DNA of 64,000 nucleotides, from assembly GCA_020852705.1 (NCBI GenBank), contig JADZAP010000021.1, positions 1 through 64,000 of the forward strand. The letters run 5' to 3'. The position numbers and the translations under genes are program-made. Of the stretch, positions 27,736-36,496 are shown piece by piece (within the stretch, counting starts at the first letter, position 1; the number at the start of each line of letters is the position of its first letter). This DNA comes from Ignavibacteria bacterium. GTDB taxonomy: Bacteria > Bacteroidota > Ignavibacteria > Tepidaquicellales > OLB5. Under the pieces are notes generated by a model. The model was not told the origin of the DNA. It saw only the letters and a program-made list of their open reading frames with translations, and did no database searches.

Positions 27736-28998
27736 TTATTGGTTAAAATTCAGCGTTTTCATTTCTTCTATAAATGTACGCAGAAAATCCAATAATGAAT
27801 CAAACTTTAAGTTATCTGTATTGAATTTAAGATCCGGATATAGCTCGTTACCGCTGCTAATTATTGATGTAATTATACTTTTAATTTCAGTGTCATTTAG
27901 CTTGCCTGTGACGGAATCATACAGCACGGGACTTATACCAAGTGCAGTAAAATAATCCTGATTACTAATGTTAAGCATCAAATGGAAAAGCTTAACATCT
28001 GGTCTTGGTAAACCATAACTGAAAAGGCAGTATGTTGCAAGGTATTCATATATATTTACGGCAATATCGGAATGGTTGTTATCAATATACCATTTAACGT
28101 TTTGCAGATTATTGGCAAACAGATCAAGCACCGCCTGATGCGGAGCGGGATTTGCTATTCCAAAAGTTGATTTAACCCTGTAAAGATCTTTAAGCACAGT
28201 ATCTTTTGGTTTATCAAAAAGTTTCTGTAAAGCTTCCTTCATTTTTAGATTTTTTTCAGTAACCGGGCGGTTATCTTTTACAAAATACGCCCAGCTTAGT
28301 TTTTCAATCTCGTTCATAAGTGTACCTTCGGGGGCAATAAAATAATCTATCTTATATGCTGTGTTTAACAGTAAATAAGAAATACCGCCCGAAAAAGCAT
28401 CCTCATTAAGTCCGCTAATCTTGTTAATAGTTTTTTCTATCCACTTCTTATAGAAACTGTATTTTATTTCTTTTTCTGATTCGGGTATCTGCTGAATATT
28501 CATATTTCTTATAGATTTCAGCATGACAAAATCATCTTCAAGCAGGTCATCCTGTTTATCGGCGCGTGTGGCAAGCTCTTTCCATCCGTAATACAGCTTA
28601 CGCGGAGGTGCTGCAGGTATCTTTGAGTCAAACTTAATACAAATTCTGTTATCTTTTAAAGCAAAGCGGCTGTATAAAAGTGAGTAGTTCATTTCCATAA
28701 GTCTTCGCATAAATGAAACCGAAAGTTTTTCATACCCGGCAATATCGGCTTCACAAATAACCCTGCCTTGAGCAATATACCCTGTTACTTTTTTTGAACC
28801 CTGCTGCAGTTCAAAATCAATCCGCTCACCCTTGCGTGAAAATTGTACGTTACCGGTTTCATCATCACGCAGATAGCGTAAAAATGCTTCATAGCTTTCA
28901 AGATAGTTTTTTTCAAGGAATTGCTTTTCAGATAAATTCCACTCATCAATTTTAGCTTTTGGCTTAAAGCTGTCAGAAAATCTTCCAAATGTTATCAT
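27736..28998 (-). CDS. Hypothetical partner of the zinc-ribbon protease
   Basis: A 420-residue soluble protein without a signal peptide. Residues 40-125 include GRVICEADIAGYEKLSVSFM and LLYSRFALKDNRICIKFDS, a pattern similar to the C-terminal domain of the protease encoded next (GFIVCDSLL..., MMFSVNNQDVVLSTFM). The remaining 290 residues appear helical and match nothing I recognise. It is the first gene of the unit and the protease follows after 61 bp. A substrate, inhibitor or regulator of the protease is a reasonable guess from the shared domain and linkage. Confidence 0.7.
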   Translation of the reverse strand: MITFGRFSDSFKPKAKIDEWNLSEKQFLEKNYLESYEAFLRYLRDDETGNVQFSRKGERIDFELQQGSKKVTGYIAQGRVICEADIAGYEKLSVSFMRRLMEMNYSLLYSRFALKDNRICIKFDSKIPAAPPRKLYYGWKELATRADKQDDLLEDDFVMLKSIRNMNIQQIPESEKEIKYSFYKKWIEKTINKISGLNEDAFSGGISYLLLNTAYKIDYFIAPEGTLMNEIEKLSWAYFVKDNRPVTEKNLKMKEALQKLFDKPKDTVLKDLYRVKSTFGIANPAPHQAVLDLFANNLQNVKWYIDNNHSDIAVNIYEYLATYCLFSYGLPRPDVKLFHLMLNISNQDYFTALGISPVLYDSVTGKLNDTEIKSIITSIISSGNELYPDLKFNTDNLKFDSLLDFLRTFIEEMKTLNFNQ

Positions 28999-29415
28999 CG
29001 TTTAATTAATCCCCTTAAAAGAAGGTGGTTTTTAAATTAAATATTTCCTCCGCACAGCGGGTGCTTAGGGTGGATTATAGTTTGCAAAAATACTTTTAAT
29101 CATATCTTTTTACAAAGTAAAAATTTTTCTAAAAGGATAAATATAAATTTTCCCCATGAAATTATCCTTTAAACAATTATCATAATCAAATATTATATTT
29201 GTATATGGATGAAGAATATTTAACCTTACTTAAAAACAATTTACCCGCTATTTTTGAGTTTAAACCTGGTATAATAATATATCGGGCAGTGGTTGATATG
29301 TTAAAATATAATTAGTTTGGGCTTGAGTGAGGATATTAAAAATCAATTGCACACACAATAGAAGCATATTTAAATACTTACCGCGTGGTAAAGGCAATAT
29401 TTAATAAATAAACAA
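28999..29415. other. Intergenic gap, 417 bp
   Basis: AT-rich spacer between divergent genes. It holds an ATG ORF of 36 codons at 29205-29315 (MDEEYLTLLKNNLP...) without a Shine-Dalgarno, which I do not accept as a gene, and a TATATTTG at 29194-29201 without a matching upstream TTG. No structured RNA or repeat is seen. Confidence 0.5.
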
Positions 29416-29832
29416 TTGGCTAAAAAAGAACATTCACATAGATTTGGTGTATATGCAGTATTAAAGCATAAGGATAAATTTATTCTGATCAAAAAGGGAA
29501 AAGGACCTTTTAAAGGAAGGTGGGATTTACCCGGCGGAAAAATTAATTTTGGTGAAACACCAAAGCAAACCCTTAAACGCGAATTATTGGAAGAAACAGG
29601 ACTAAAACTTGCCTCATATAAGTTATTATGTGTTGAGGCATATACATTTAAAGGAAATAAAGAAGTGTTCCATCATACGGGTGTAATATTTAATGCAAAA
29701 GCAAAAGAAATTAAAGGTATAAAAAGAAAACCGGACGGCAATGATTCATACGGTGCAGAGGTATTCACAAAAAAAGAAATGAGGGGACTTAAGTTGACGC
29801 CGTTGGCAAAAAAAGTACTGAAGGATTTTTAA
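29416..29832 (+). CDS. Nudix hydrolase
   Basis: A 138-residue Nudix protein. The Nudix box runs from G41 to L63 and fits GX5EX7REUXEEXGU exactly (G41, E47, R55, E56, E59, E60, G62). The start is TTG at 29416; there is no in-frame ATG before the first beta strand. Substrate (a nucleoside diphosphate derivative) cannot be told. The stop is 1 bp from the start of the CHAD-domain gene, so the two are translationally coupled. Confidence 0.9.
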   Translation: MAKKEHSHRFGVYAVLKHKDKFILIKKGKGPFKGRWDLPGGKINFGETPKQTLKRELLEETGLKLASYKLLCVEAYTFKGNKEVFHHTGVIFNAKAKEIKGIKRKPDGNDSYGAEVFTKKEMRGLKLTPLAKKVLKDF

Positions 29833-29833
29833 A

Positions 29834-30307
29834 TTGGCAAAAGCAAAAAACATATACGGTCTGGATGTTAATAAAGGGCTTAAAGAATGCCTAAAGGTCA
29901 TTCTTCCTGTACGGTTTTTAGAGATGACAGAATATGAACAGGGCACAATTGAAGGCGGCGATATTGAAGCACTTCATGATATGCGTGTAGCATCCAGGCG
30001 ACTGCAGGCAGTGTTTAAAATGTTCCGCAAGGTATTCCCTAAAAATAAGTTCAAAACTGAATACAGGGAACTGCGTTTATTAATTAAAGCACTGGGAGAA
30101 GTTAGAGAGTATGATGTATTTATAAATAAACTCCAGAAGCTGAAATCAACTTTAGAGGAGAAAGATACCCGAGCATTTGACTTGCTTATAATACGTAAAA
30201 AAGCGGAACGTGAGGAAAAAAGAAAAAAATTAATTGAATATTTTAAAATGCTTAATAAAACAGGATATAAAGAACATTTCCTGAATTTTGTTAATGAAAA
30301 TCTATAA
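29834..30307 (+). CDS. CHAD domain protein, N-terminal half
   Basis: A 157-residue protein starting with TTG at 29834. It has the first helical repeat of a CHAD domain: ALHDMRVASRRLQAVFKMF followed by LRLLIKALGEVREYDVFINKL. The conserved His and Arg/Lys residues form the basic surface that binds polyphosphate in studied CHAD proteins. A full CHAD domain is about 270 residues with two such repeats; this ORF holds one. The second repeat is the next ORF in the same frame, beyond three in-frame stop codons. Either the gene is split into two subunits or it is a broken gene. Confidence 0.8.
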   Translation: MAKAKNIYGLDVNKGLKECLKVILPVRFLEMTEYEQGTIEGGDIEALHDMRVASRRLQAVFKMFRKVFPKNKFKTEYRELRLLIKALGEVREYDVFINKLQKLKSTLEEKDTRAFDLLIIRKKAEREEKRKKLIEYFKMLNKTGYKEHFLNFVNENL

Positions 30308-30409
30308 CCTAAGACTTCCGTTTGAAATACTGAAATTTTTTCAGATATGCTATTGCTGTATGTATATATCTGCCGATTCGTATATAAACAATAAATTTCC
30401 CGGGAAATT

Positions 30410-30916
30410 ATGAAACGGAACTATTCAATAAAGGAAAAACAAACTCTGAGAGAAAATCTTAGTATAATAATTCCGGAGATGTTTGATGAGTTTATTTTGT
30501 ATTCTCATACCGTAACAAACTTTCCCTTAAGAAAAAACATACTGCATGAAATGCGTAAAGCAGGTAAACCTTTGCGTTATGCAATGGAGTTAGGGGAGTA
30601 TTGTTTTGGGGCTGATTTTGCTTTATGCCATGGTGAAATAAAATCATCGCTGGAACTAATGGGTGATATACATGATGTTGATGTTATGATTCCTGAAATT
30701 ATAAGGCATATACATGAAATAAGGCAGTTAAATAATACCATACAAGATCGGGATCTTAAGTTTTCAACTAAACAACTAAGATCAACTCTCCGGTTGCTCA
30801 GAAACAGCAGAGAGAAACTTTATGGTGAGCTAACAGAAAAATTGAACTTATGGGAAGAAAGTAATTTCAGGACGCGGATTGTCATTTCAATGGAAGGTGA
30901 AATGAATATTATTTAA
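30410..30916 (+). CDS. CHAD domain protein, C-terminal half
   Basis: A 168-residue protein starting with ATG at 30410. It contains the second CHAD repeat: ILHEMRKAGKPLRYAMELG then LELMGDIHDVDVMIPEI, which mirrors the DMRVASRR and ALGEVREYDV elements of the preceding ORF. It is in the same reading frame as that ORF, separated by 102 bp with stops TAA, TGA and TAA in frame. Both halves keep intact conserved residues. A split two-subunit CHAD is inferred; a recently inactivated gene is the alternative. Confidence 0.75.
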   Translation: MKRNYSIKEKQTLRENLSIIIPEMFDEFILYSHTVTNFPLRKNILHEMRKAGKPLRYAMELGEYCFGADFALCHGEIKSSLELMGDIHDVDVMIPEIIRHIHEIRQLNNTIQDRDLKFSTKQLRSTLRLLRNSREKLYGELTEKLNLWEESNFRTRIVISMEGEMNII

Positions 30917-30990
30917 TATTATTTAACATTGATTAATTTAACTTAAAATATAAACTCTTTTTGTAATTTCAACTAATTTACAGAAAGTAA

Positions 30991-31017
30991 AAACCCGCTA
31001 TTTTAATTAACGGGTTT
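30991..31017. terminator. Bidirectional terminator hairpin
   Basis: AAACCCG / CGGGTTT with an AT-rich 13-nt loop lies between the convergent CHAD and anti-sigma genes. T-rich sequence follows on the plus strand. Confidence 0.55.
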
Positions 31018-31066
31018 AATTTTATGCGGCTAAATATCTTTAAATTTTTATATTTTGTTTTTTGGT

Positions 31067-32785
31067 CTATTCGTTATCATCATCTCCTGTATCCGAAGGT
31101 TTTTTTTCTTTTTCTGATTCGCGTTTTTGTTTTTTTGTTTCCTCGGACTGCTCGTGTTTATTGTGCTCAGCTTCCTTTTTAACCTCGTCCATATCTTTTT
31201 TTATTTTTTCATTAACTTTTTTAAGTTCTTCTTTAATTTCCTCCATTTCCTTTTTAAACTCTTCGTTATCTATCTTTAGTTCTTCCTGCATTTCTTTCAT
31301 ATCTTCTTCAAATTCTTCACGTTCTTCAGGTGTCCACTCATGGTCTTGGTTGTTATAAAAAAACTGGAGCGAATCTGTTCCCGGGGGAAGTTCATATTTA
31401 AAATTCGGGTTGTTCTTAAAATTCTCGTCCCAGTTTTTTTGCCATTCGTTCTGCCAATCCTTCTGCCACTTTTCGTTGTCAAACTTTTTTACATTTTCTT
31501 CTATCTTTGCCATATTTTCCTGTATCTGAACATTTACCTGCTCCATTATTTTATCAACCCAGTCATAAATATCTTCAACTCTGTTTAATTTCGGAATACT
31601 GTCTTCCGGGATATTTCTTGGAGGGGGACAGTATGAATATACTTTTTGATAAACTTGCCGGCGGTACTTTTCCTCAACTCTTGGTAGAATATTCACAAGC
31701 GTTACTGCATCGGTTTGTTTTGAATTTGCTAATATAGTTTTAATGCACTGTCCTCCACAGATACCAAAATCAAACTCCATAAGCGCCTTCTTCAGCTTAG
31801 GTGATGAATCTTCTCTGAATGGTGTACCCGGACCAATATTCTGTTTGGTAACGCAAAACTTACCCTCCGGTACCAGTGATTCCCTCCCGCTTGCAGATTG
31901 CAGTGAAACCTTACCCTGCTTCACATACAGAAGTCCGTCACCCGATTTATCAATTGAAAATTTATACGAACAGCCCAAATCAACTGCTGTAACCGTTCCG
32001 GCATCTACAAAAAAAGTTCTTGGTTTTGCATTTATGTTTGCGTCAATAACTCCGTAATCAAGCTGAATTCTGTGTTCATCAGTAACGCTTTTTGTCAGTT
32101 TAACGCGGCTGTTGGGCTCTATTATTACGCTGCCAAGTCCTGCAACATAAAGTTCTGCCTTTGATGAGTCATTAGTAGTGATTATACCTCCTATTCCGAG
32201 TGAATCAACCGCTTTCATTACAAGATTATTTATCATAGGATTCCCCATTATAGATGTTACCATCCATTTGGGTCCACCGGATACCTCAATTATATTGCTG
32301 TTCGGATCAATTGTGTTTTTTAATTTCATGAACTTGTTAACACCGTAAAAAATAAAGGCAAGAATTAAAATTGCCGCAAGACCGCTGAAGAAAAAGCGAA
32401 AGTTTTGCCATGAGCTTTGCTTAATTTGTAAATTGCCCTTAATATTATTTTCGTTTATAATATCAGATATATATTCTTCTTCTAAATCATTAATATTATA
32501 CGCATGTGTATTTGTTGAATGAAGATTTTGATTTATTTTTGATTCTATGTTTAACCACATTTGCTGCTGTTTGTTCTTTGTTAACAGTCGTCCGGCTTTC
32601 TCATCGTCAAATGACATGAGTGCAGCTTTTTCAAGCAGCACCAGGGTATCTTCTAAATAATTTTTGCATTCTTCGCAATCCTTAAGATGCTTTTCCATCA
32701 TTTCCTTTGATGATGTTGAAATCATTCCTTCAAGGTAATCATCAATCAGCATTCTGATTTCGCTGCAGTTTGTATTATGCTTCAT
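31067..32785 (-). CDS. FecR-domain anti-sigma factor with zinc finger and long C-terminal coiled coil
   Basis: A 572-residue transmembrane protein. The N-terminal zinc-binding anti-sigma (zf-HC2) domain has H33-x3-C37-x2-C40 with C7 upstream. A membrane helix spans about 129-148. A FecR-like periplasmic domain (about 170-320) includes AELYVAGLGSVIIEPNSRVKL and FFVDAGTVTAVDLGCSYKFSI. A Cys-containing region follows, and the last 90 residues are a Glu/Lys-rich coiled coil ending in an acidic tail. It follows the ECF sigma gene by 133 bp and should hold that sigma inactive until an envelope signal arrives. The extended coiled coil is unusual for the family. Confidence 0.85.
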   Translation of the reverse strand: MKHNTNCSEIRMLIDDYLEGMISTSSKEMMEKHLKDCEECKNYLEDTLVLLEKAALMSFDDEKAGRLLTKNKQQQMWLNIESKINQNLHSTNTHAYNINDLEEEYISDIINENNIKGNLQIKQSSWQNFRFFFSGLAAILILAFIFYGVNKFMKLKNTIDPNSNIIEVSGGPKWMVTSIMGNPMINNLVMKAVDSLGIGGIITTNDSSKAELYVAGLGSVIIEPNSRVKLTKSVTDEHRIQLDYGVIDANINAKPRTFFVDAGTVTAVDLGCSYKFSIDKSGDGLLYVKQGKVSLQSASGRESLVPEGKFCVTKQNIGPGTPFREDSSPKLKKALMEFDFGICGGQCIKTILANSKQTDAVTLVNILPRVEEKYRRQVYQKVYSYCPPPRNIPEDSIPKLNRVEDIYDWVDKIMEQVNVQIQENMAKIEENVKKFDNEKWQKDWQNEWQKNWDENFKNNPNFKYELPPGTDSLQFFYNNQDHEWTPEEREEFEEDMKEMQEELKIDNEEFKKEMEEIKEELKKVNEKIKKDMDEVKKEAEHNKHEQSEETKKQKRESEKEKKPSDTGDDDNE

Positions 32786-32918
32786 AGTATTTTTTGCAAT
32801 TTAATATCAAGCTATTTTTGTTATTTGGGTTTTAATTTTCTATTGTATAAATTGATCTTTTTGATTTGAAATTCAATTTAAACTTGAGCCATATCGTTTT
32901 AAATTTAGGATTAACAAC

Positions 32919-33467
32919 TTACTTAGAAAGCTCCTCTCTTAACATTCTTCTGGCTCTGTGCAAATGAGCCTTGGAAGTACCTGTTTCAATTTTCATCATC
33001 TTAGATATTTCGTGATGCTTGTAACCTTCTATATCATGCAAAATAAACGCAATTCTTGCCTGCCGGGGAAGTTTTTCTAAAGCTTTTTCAATATCAAGCC
33101 GGTGATCATAACCCTGTTTAATTTTGCCTTGAGGATTATCTTTAATTATTACTTCTGCAAGCTCATTCACGCGTTCATTGAATCGTTTTTCAGTTCGTTT
33201 CATCGTTAAAAACTGGTTAATAGCAATTGAGTGTAACCAGCTTGAAAACTTGCTTTGAAACTGAAAAGATGAAAGTTTCTCCCAGGCTTTTATGAACACT
33301 TCCTGTGTCAGTTCTTCTGCTGTATCAATATCCTGTGAAGCTCTAAGACATACTGCATACACACGCTTCACGTTTGCGTTGTACAATTCCCTGAATGCAT
33401 GCGAGTTACCAGAAACTGCCTGACGAATCAGTTCATACTCTTCTCTATCCGGACTTGTAGAAACCAG
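32919..33467 (-). CDS. ECF-family RNA polymerase sigma factor
   Basis: Region 2 (about 25-90) has AEELTQEVFIKAWEKLSSFQ and FSSWLHSIAINQFL. Region 4 (about 125-180) has LEKLPRQARIAFILHDIEGYKHHEISKMM and GTSKAHLHRARRMLREEL. The first conventional start (TTG at 33386) would cut off the start of region 2. The frame stays open upstream to 33491 and encodes SPDREEYELIRQAVSGNSHAFREL, which fits the missing helix. No ATG, GTG or TTG is there. I place the start at CTG 33467, with GGAG 8 nt before it, giving 182 residues. The start is uncertain; the family is not. Partner is the anti-sigma gene downstream. Confidence 0.8.
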   Translation of the reverse strand: MVSTSPDREEYELIRQAVSGNSHAFRELYNANVKRVYAVCLRASQDIDTAEELTQEVFIKAWEKLSSFQFQSKFSSWLHSIAINQFLTMKRTEKRFNERVNELAEVIIKDNPQGKIKQGYDHRLDIEKALEKLPRQARIAFILHDIEGYKHHEISKMMKIETGTSKAHLHRARRMLREELSK

Positions 33468-33787
33468 CTCCAGAGCTCCCCCCTCATGCAGCTAAAATTG
33501 AATTAGCCATAATTAAACCGAATAATTTCTCCTAATTTACTATATTATGATGCTGAATGAAACGAAAAGGTTTAGTAATAACAGAATTTTTAATCTAATT
33601 TTAAATATCTTATTTATATGTGTTTATGCACATTAAGTGTATATGATTGAACTCTGAACCCCCTCACTCTCATCCCCGCTTAAAACGATGTAGGGATAAG
33701 TTTAATTAATTATCTAATTTATACTTCTGAAACCAAACCAGTTGCTATAACGTTAAAGACTGAAATACAAATAAACATATCATTATT
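33468..33787. other. Divergent intergenic region, 320 bp
   Basis: Lies between the ECF sigma gene (minus) and the DUF1361 gene (plus). It holds a minus-strand ATG at 33510 with AGGAG before it, giving only eight codons before a TGA, and an ATCCC...GGGAT imperfect repeat near 33677-33702. No other feature is visible. Confidence 0.5.
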
Positions 33788-34471
33788 ATGCGAACATTTA
33801 TTCAAAACCTTAAAGCTAATAACCGATTCGGTATTTCCATTGTACTTGCGCTATCGTGTATGCTAAGTACTGCACTTCAATTATTCAGGATGTATTATTC
33901 GGGTTATGATACTTTTATATTTTTTAACTTTAATTTATTTCTTGCCGCACTGCCATATTGTATAAGCACACTTTTTCTTCTTTATTATAAACGGATCCGT
34001 TCTGTTTTTCTGATTATTATAATTCTTTCAATATGGCTGCTTTTGTTTCCTAATTCGCCGTATATTGTAACAGATTTTTTTCATCTTGAACAAAGACCGG
34101 GGATCCCGTACTGGTATGACTTGGGGATGATTTTTTCATTTGCATGGAACGGACTGCTGATGGGGTTTATTTCGCTATATGATATTCAGACTGCCTTGCA
34201 GCGACGGTTTGGATTATTTAAAGGTTGGGCATTTTCAATTATTTCTCTTGTACTGGGAAGTTTTGGAATATATTTAGGCAGATATGAACGGTTAAACAGC
34301 TGGGATGTAATTACAAATCCTGTTGGATTACTTTTTGATATAACCGATAGGTTCATTCATCCGATAAGCCACCCACGTACAACACTGATGACAATTTTGT
34401 TTTCGGTAGTGCTGATACTTGGTTATGCGGCTATTGCGGTACTCATAAAACCCAAGCAAACAGAAAAGTAA
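33788..34471 (+). CDS. DUF1361 family membrane protein
   Basis: A 227-residue protein with six or seven hydrophobic helices. Family motifs are LLLFPNSPYIVTDFFHL, PYWYDLGMIFSFAWNGLLMG and LGSFGIYLGRYERLNSWDVITNP, which I recognise as DUF1361. Its members are uncharacterised bacterial membrane proteins. It stands alone between an intergenic region shared with the sigma gene and ettA. Confidence 0.85.
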   Translation: MRTFIQNLKANNRFGISIVLALSCMLSTALQLFRMYYSGYDTFIFFNFNLFLAALPYCISTLFLLYYKRIRSVFLIIIILSIWLLLFPNSPYIVTDFFHLEQRPGIPYWYDLGMIFSFAWNGLLMGFISLYDIQTALQRRFGLFKGWAFSIISLVLGSFGIYLGRYERLNSWDVITNPVGLLFDITDRFIHPISHPRTTLMTILFSVVLILGYAAIAVLIKPKQTEK

Positions 34472-34722
34472 ATTAATTTATGAAAATAGTTCTATATATT
34501 TAGCAATATAAACTATATAGTTTGTTTATAGAAATAACAGGATTTATTTATTGTTAATTTCTTTTACATTTATCCCTTCGGTTCAAATTATTATCTTAAC
34601 AGTTACAAAATACAAAAATAAAGATTCTTTTCTTGATCTTAGAAAATATTAACATTAAAGGAGGAATCGTTAATTCGTTTGCGTAAGACCTGAAATGAAA
34701 TTTTTTTAGTAAACAACACAAA

Positions 34723-36396
34723 ATGCCGGATAACAAAATTATATTTTCAATGGTAGGGGTAAGTAAAACTTTCCCCCCGCAAAAACAGGTATTAAAAAAC
34801 ATCTACCTTTCATTTTTTTATGGGGCAAAAATAGGTATCATAGGTCTGAACGGCTCAGGTAAATCAACCCTGCTTAAAATTATTGCTGGTGCAGAAGAAA
34901 ACTTTGATGGTGAAGTTCACTTCACAAAAGAATACAGTATCGGGCTGCTTGAGCAGGAACCCTACCTTGATGAAACAAAGACAGTAAAGGAAATTATACA
35001 GGAGGGTGCACAGGAAATTGTTGATATATTAAAAGAATACGAAGAAGTGAACAATAAATTCAGCGAACCAATGGATGATGATGAAATGACAAAGCTAATT
35101 GAAAGGCAGGGTGAGCTTACTGAGCTTATAGATCATCACAACGGGTGGGAGCTTGATGCAAAACTTGAGCGAGCAATGGATGCATTGCGCACCCCCGAAG
35201 GTGATGCATTAATTAAAAATTTAAGCGGAGGCGAAAAACGCCGAGTTGCCCTATGTCGTTTGCTGTTAAAGGAGCCCGATATACTTCTGCTTGATGAACC
35301 GACAAACCATCTTGATGCTGAATCAATTGACTGGTTAGAGCAGCACTTAAAGCAGTATAAAGGTACTGTAATTGCAATAACTCACGATAGATATTTTCTT
35401 GATAACGTTGCGGGATGGATACTTGAGCTTGATAGAGGCGAGGGAATACCGTGGGAAGGCAATTACTCAAGCTGGCTTGAACAAAAAACAAAAAGACTCG
35501 AACAGGAAGAAACACAGGAATCAAAACGCCGTAAAACACTGGAGCGTGAGCTTGAATGGGTTAAGATGTCTCCCCGGGCAAGACATGCAAAATCAAAAGC
35601 ACGCCTGCAGAATTATGATGCAATGATGAATGAAGATACAAAGCAAAAAGAAGAAAAACTTGAGATATTCATTCCTAACGGTCCGCGTTTAGGAAATAAG
35701 GTAATTGATGCAGTTAATATCAAAAAAGCATTCGGCGAAAAACTTTTGTTTGATAATCTGAATTTTCAGCTGCCCCCTGCAGGGATAGTTGGAATTATAG
35801 GTCCAAACGGTGCCGGTAAAACTACGCTGTTTAGAATGATACTTGGCACAGAAAAGCCCGATGCTGGAAATTTTGAAATTGGCGAAACTGTACAGGTTGG
35901 ATATATTGATCAGGCACATGCTGAAATTGACCCTGAAAAAACCGTTTGGGAAGCAATTTCCGAAGGTGCGGAGTTTATTGAACTTGGAGGCAAACAGTTC
36001 AACAGCAGGGCTTATGTTTCACGTTTCAATTTCAGCGGAACAGATCAAAGTAAAAAAGTGAAAGTACTATCAGGCGGAGAAAGAAACCGTCTTCACTTAG
36101 CTTTAACGTTAAAATCACAGGCAAATGTTTTACTGCTTGATGAACCCACAAATGATATTGATGTGAATACTTTAAGAGCACTTGAAGAAGCATTGGAAGA
36201 TTTTGCCGGTTGTGCGGTTATAATTTCGCATGACAGGTGGTTTTTAGATAGAGTTGCAACACATATTCTGGCATTTGAAGGTAATTCAGAAGTGTATTAT
36301 TTTGAAGGGGGGTACACGGATTACGAGGAGAACAAGAAAAAACGACTTGGAGATATTGAGCCGAAAAGAGTGAGATACAAAAAGCTTGTAGAGTGA
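34723..36396 (+). CDS. ettA: Energy-dependent translational throttle protein EttA (ABC-F)
   Basis: A 557-residue ABC-F ATPase with two nucleotide-binding domains and no membrane segments. NBD1 has GLNGSGKST, LSGGEKRRVALCRLLL and DILLLDEPTNHLDAES. The linker and arm region includes GNYSSWLEQKTKRLEQEE. NBD2 has GPNGAGKTT, LSGGERNRLHLALTL and NVLLLDEPTNDIDVNT. The MVGVSKTFPPQKQVLK start and length near 555 identify EttA, which binds the ribosomal E site and gates the first elongation steps by ADP/ATP ratio. A strong AGGAGG at 34659-34664 lies too far upstream (about 58 nt) to serve this ATG. Confidence 0.92.
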   Translation: MPDNKIIFSMVGVSKTFPPQKQVLKNIYLSFFYGAKIGIIGLNGSGKSTLLKIIAGAEENFDGEVHFTKEYSIGLLEQEPYLDETKTVKEIIQEGAQEIVDILKEYEEVNNKFSEPMDDDEMTKLIERQGELTELIDHHNGWELDAKLERAMDALRTPEGDALIKNLSGGEKRRVALCRLLLKEPDILLLDEPTNHLDAESIDWLEQHLKQYKGTVIAITHDRYFLDNVAGWILELDRGEGIPWEGNYSSWLEQKTKRLEQEETQESKRRKTLERELEWVKMSPRARHAKSKARLQNYDAMMNEDTKQKEEKLEIFIPNGPRLGNKVIDAVNIKKAFGEKLLFDNLNFQLPPAGIVGIIGPNGAGKTTLFRMILGTEKPDAGNFEIGETVQVGYIDQAHAEIDPEKTVWEAISEGAEFIELGGKQFNSRAYVSRFNFSGTDQSKKVKVLSGGERNRLHLALTLKSQANVLLLDEPTNDIDVNTLRALEEALEDFAGCAVIISHDRWFLDRVATHILAFEGNSEVYYFEGGYTDYEENKKKRLGDIEPKRVRYKKLVE

Positions 36397-36496
36397 GAGC
36401 CCGCAAATTCTCTCCATGGTAAATGGATTTTTCCCACAGAAGAGACCCCTTTGGGATACTCTGATGAGACTGATGGTTTTTAAATAACAAAATTTA

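Noticed and set aside
29205-29315. 36-codon ATG ORF in the 28999-29415 gap
   Set aside because: No Shine-Dalgarno, no family, and the only nearby promoter-like element would make it leaderless; chance ORF most likely.
33484-33510. Short ATG ORF with AGGAG upstream of the ECF sigma gene as the true start by frameshift
   Set aside because: Its TGA stop comes before the six-G run, so a single slip in that run cannot join it to the sigma frame; a non-ATG start is simpler.
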